Shown in pieces: positions 61,916-64,000 of a DNA stretch of 64,000 nt (position 1 is the first letter of the stretch; the number at the start of each line of letters is the position of its first letter). Source of the DNA: Polydactylus sextarius (taxonomy: Eukaryota; Chordata; Actinopteri; Polynemidae); contig CM028925.1 of NCBI GenBank assembly GCA_016801845.1, positions 3,309,501-3,373,500 of the forward strand, read 5' to 3'. The notes under the pieces were generated by a model that was not told the origin of the DNA, made no database searches, and worked only from the letters and a program-made list of their open reading frames with translations. Position numbers and translations under genes: made by a program.

Positions 61916-64000
61916 GTAGATTCTGTTGAATGGAACTGAAGCAGGACCCAAACAGCCTCCATGTTCACACAGACTTGAGTGTTGAACATTTTTTTCTTTG
62001 ACCTAGAGCTATAAAAATCAGACTCAATCTAATGTTAATCAAAAGCGCTATTCACTTTTATTTATTCAAAACAGCTGTGCCACCTAGCGAGAATCATACC
62101 CCTAGACCAACGGGCCACATAGACCATCATGGAAAGGCCGTGTGGAATTGGATTAGAGAAGCAATTGTCTCGTTTGAACAGCAGGACATTGTGCAGCTGC
62201 TCGAGTGTCCTTGAACAAGACCTTCAATCTCTCACAGTTACTCGTTAACGTTATTGTTATTAACAGGGTTTCGCCCCATCTGGACAAAGTACTTTCCTCT
62301 TTCCTTGTGTGATTATCTTCAGTCCTTTGATACATACTTGTGTTCATGCTTAGTCCGACAGCGGAAATGAAAGACATGGACACCTTCACAGTGAAGAAGC
62401 TTTTGATTTGTAAATAAGTTAATTCTATGTTTGGTATACCACATGTAAAACACGTGAGGTTATTTCCATACCTTACATGCTCAGTGCGTTGTGAAATGGA
62501 AATGGCTGGATTATAATCAAACACTGTGGTTTATGATGAGCTGGTGAGGCCAGTCACCTGCAAAGATCTGTACCATGTGTCTGATCTTTGAATTGTTTGA
62601 AAGTTTGTTTGTGAAAGCTACATGAAAGCAGTACAGCTAGATTATCATTACCGATGGCACATTTTTATATTTATCGTATAATTTAATGCTTTATATGATA
62701 TATATTTATTCCTTAGCAACATTTTATCAGTATTGTTAACATACAATACTGCATCATCTGCATATGTTTGTAGCTCACAAATGGCTAAAAAAATTACCAT
62801 AGTGCTTTGATATGTATTTTCTGTGACTTAGTCTCTCACAGCAGCTGCAGTCCACTTTGTTTGAACTGAAGCTTCCTGTAATATTCATTAAATAACCCTG
62901 CCGCCTCCTGCTGTTCTACTTTAAATATTTACAGCAATGTTGTCGTCAACACAGTTTAAAAGATCTAAAAAAAAAAAAAAAAAAACACACAGCTAAACTA
63001 ATATTTCCTCACCTACACATTAAACTTTTTGCTGTCAACTCAGTTCAGCTTTCAATTCAATTTATTTGTATAGAGCCAAATCACAAAATAGATATTCAGA
63101 GCACTTGTCAGCATAAGGACAAGACCTCACGACATTTTAGAGAAAAACTCCCCAGATCCCATAGAAAGTATTAAAATGTAGCAGTAAACACTTAAAGATA
63201 AACTGTGGTTGGTTTATTATCTGCAGCCTGAATAAAATCTCTACTGAACTGAAAAATGATTCAGAATTGTTTTTTTATTGTACTTTTTAAAAAATAAGTT
63301 GTATTATTTGCAGGATTGTTTGTAAATGTGACCATAACAGTCTGGATATTGCTTGCTCTGTTACTTAATGATTTTTTTATAGGAGAACTTGTTTTACTGT
63401 GTATGCTGAGGTATAGTTTGACTTATAGAGTTCTGCCTGTTTTATTCTCTTTTTGTTGAAGCGATGAAAATGCTCAAAAATTTGAGCATTGAGAGTGAAA
63501 GTGATTTGAGGTGACCTGTATGACAGCTCACATTCTAACTCAACCTTCATGATGAAACATTTCTCTGTGCTCTACCTTCTGTCTGCCCCTGAGAAATGCA
63601 TCAAAAGGTGATTCAACAGCATTTCTTCTTGCTTTATTCACCACTTTCTTTACTTTAGTCGCTGAGGACACACGTATAACAGTTTGTCACAAGGACGATG
63701 AAAGAAAAAAAAAAAAAAAAAAAAAACAGCCCATAGTTTTTCCAGCTCTCACGTTGCAGAGTTCATCATGATTCCTCTACATGGAAATGAGGGACTGGTC
63801 TTAAGGTGTTCAATACGTAAAAACATCTCCTTCAGACTGGACAACTGTGATTCTCAGCTTTGTTTTGTGTCAGGAGGCTATTAAAGTATAAAATCTCATT
63901 TTATCACTAAAGCTCACAAAATTTACTCCGTCTTCATTAGTCAGTTCTGTATGTTCAGTGAGGGGAAATAAGGATAGTTCGGGCATGGTTTGTTTGCAAT
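61916..64000. other. Non-coding right end with poly(A) tracts
   Basis: AT-rich DNA with A runs near 62968-62985 and 63705-63726 and one degraded interspersed repeat near 63050. The 123-codon minus-strand ORF at 62153-62524 shows no recognisable motif. Confidence 0.5.
63046..63170. repeat. Degraded teleost interspersed repeat
   Basis: Begins TTCAGCTTTCAATTCAATTT and continues ATTTGTATAGAGCCAAATCAC, then passes through GACCTCACGACATTTTAGAG to AAAAACTCCC. The AATTTATTTGTATAG...CCAAATCACAA pattern is, from memory, a very common dispersed sequence in fish genomes. No ends or coding capacity are visible. Confidence 0.5.

Noticed and set aside
62153..62524. 123-codon minus-strand ORF
   Set aside because: No recognisable residues, no splice signals, typical of chance ORFs in this AT-rich end.

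Overview
The window is nuclear DNA from a vertebrate, almost certainly a ray-finned (teleost) fish. Genes are split into many short exons by compact GT-AG introns. CA/GT microsatellites are abundant, two eukaryotic tRNA genes and three intronic C/D snoRNAs are present, and several dispersed repeats look teleost-type. There are no operons, ribosome binding sites, CRISPR arrays or other prokaryotic features. Gene names rest on my recognition of translated exons; no database search was run.

Left end (1-6.4 kb): NOP58 runs on the minus strand (exons 1-8 seen; the C-terminal half lies off the left edge). NUFIP1 is divergent on the plus strand and complete in 10 exons. Their start codons are 852 bp apart around a shared CpG-containing promoter with a TCTCGCGAGA element, an ETS-type site and a perfect 16-bp inverted repeat. 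NOP58 is a core box C/D snoRNP protein and NUFIP1 is a box C/D snoRNP assembly factor. NOP58 introns also carry three box C/D snoRNAs, two SNORD70-like and one SNORD11-like, whose guides target two nearby nucleotides of 18S rRNA. Substrate RNAs, core protein and assembly factor are therefore packed into about 6 kb.

Middle (7.0-47.2 kb): one large plus-strand gene, CFAP47 (about 69 exons, about 3,040 residues), encodes a giant ciliary protein of ASH/MSP-type beta-sandwich repeats with a calponin-homology domain near the middle. Its introns hold a minus-strand tRNA-Asp(GTC), a minus-strand tRNA-Gly(GCC), a decayed hAT-like DNA transposon, other repeat-like stretches, and GT microsatellites that abut three splice acceptors.

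Right end (47.2-64 kb): five short plus-strand exons (49.7-56.3 kb) join in one open, phase-consistent reading frame ending in a stop. They look like the 3' part, or all, of a gene I do not recognise. Two diverged, broken copies of the same mobile-element-like sequence follow, one inside the last intron of that gene (53.9-55.7 kb) and one at 59.3-61.9 kb. The rest is AT-rich non-coding DNA with simple repeats and a degraded interspersed repeat near 63.1 kb.
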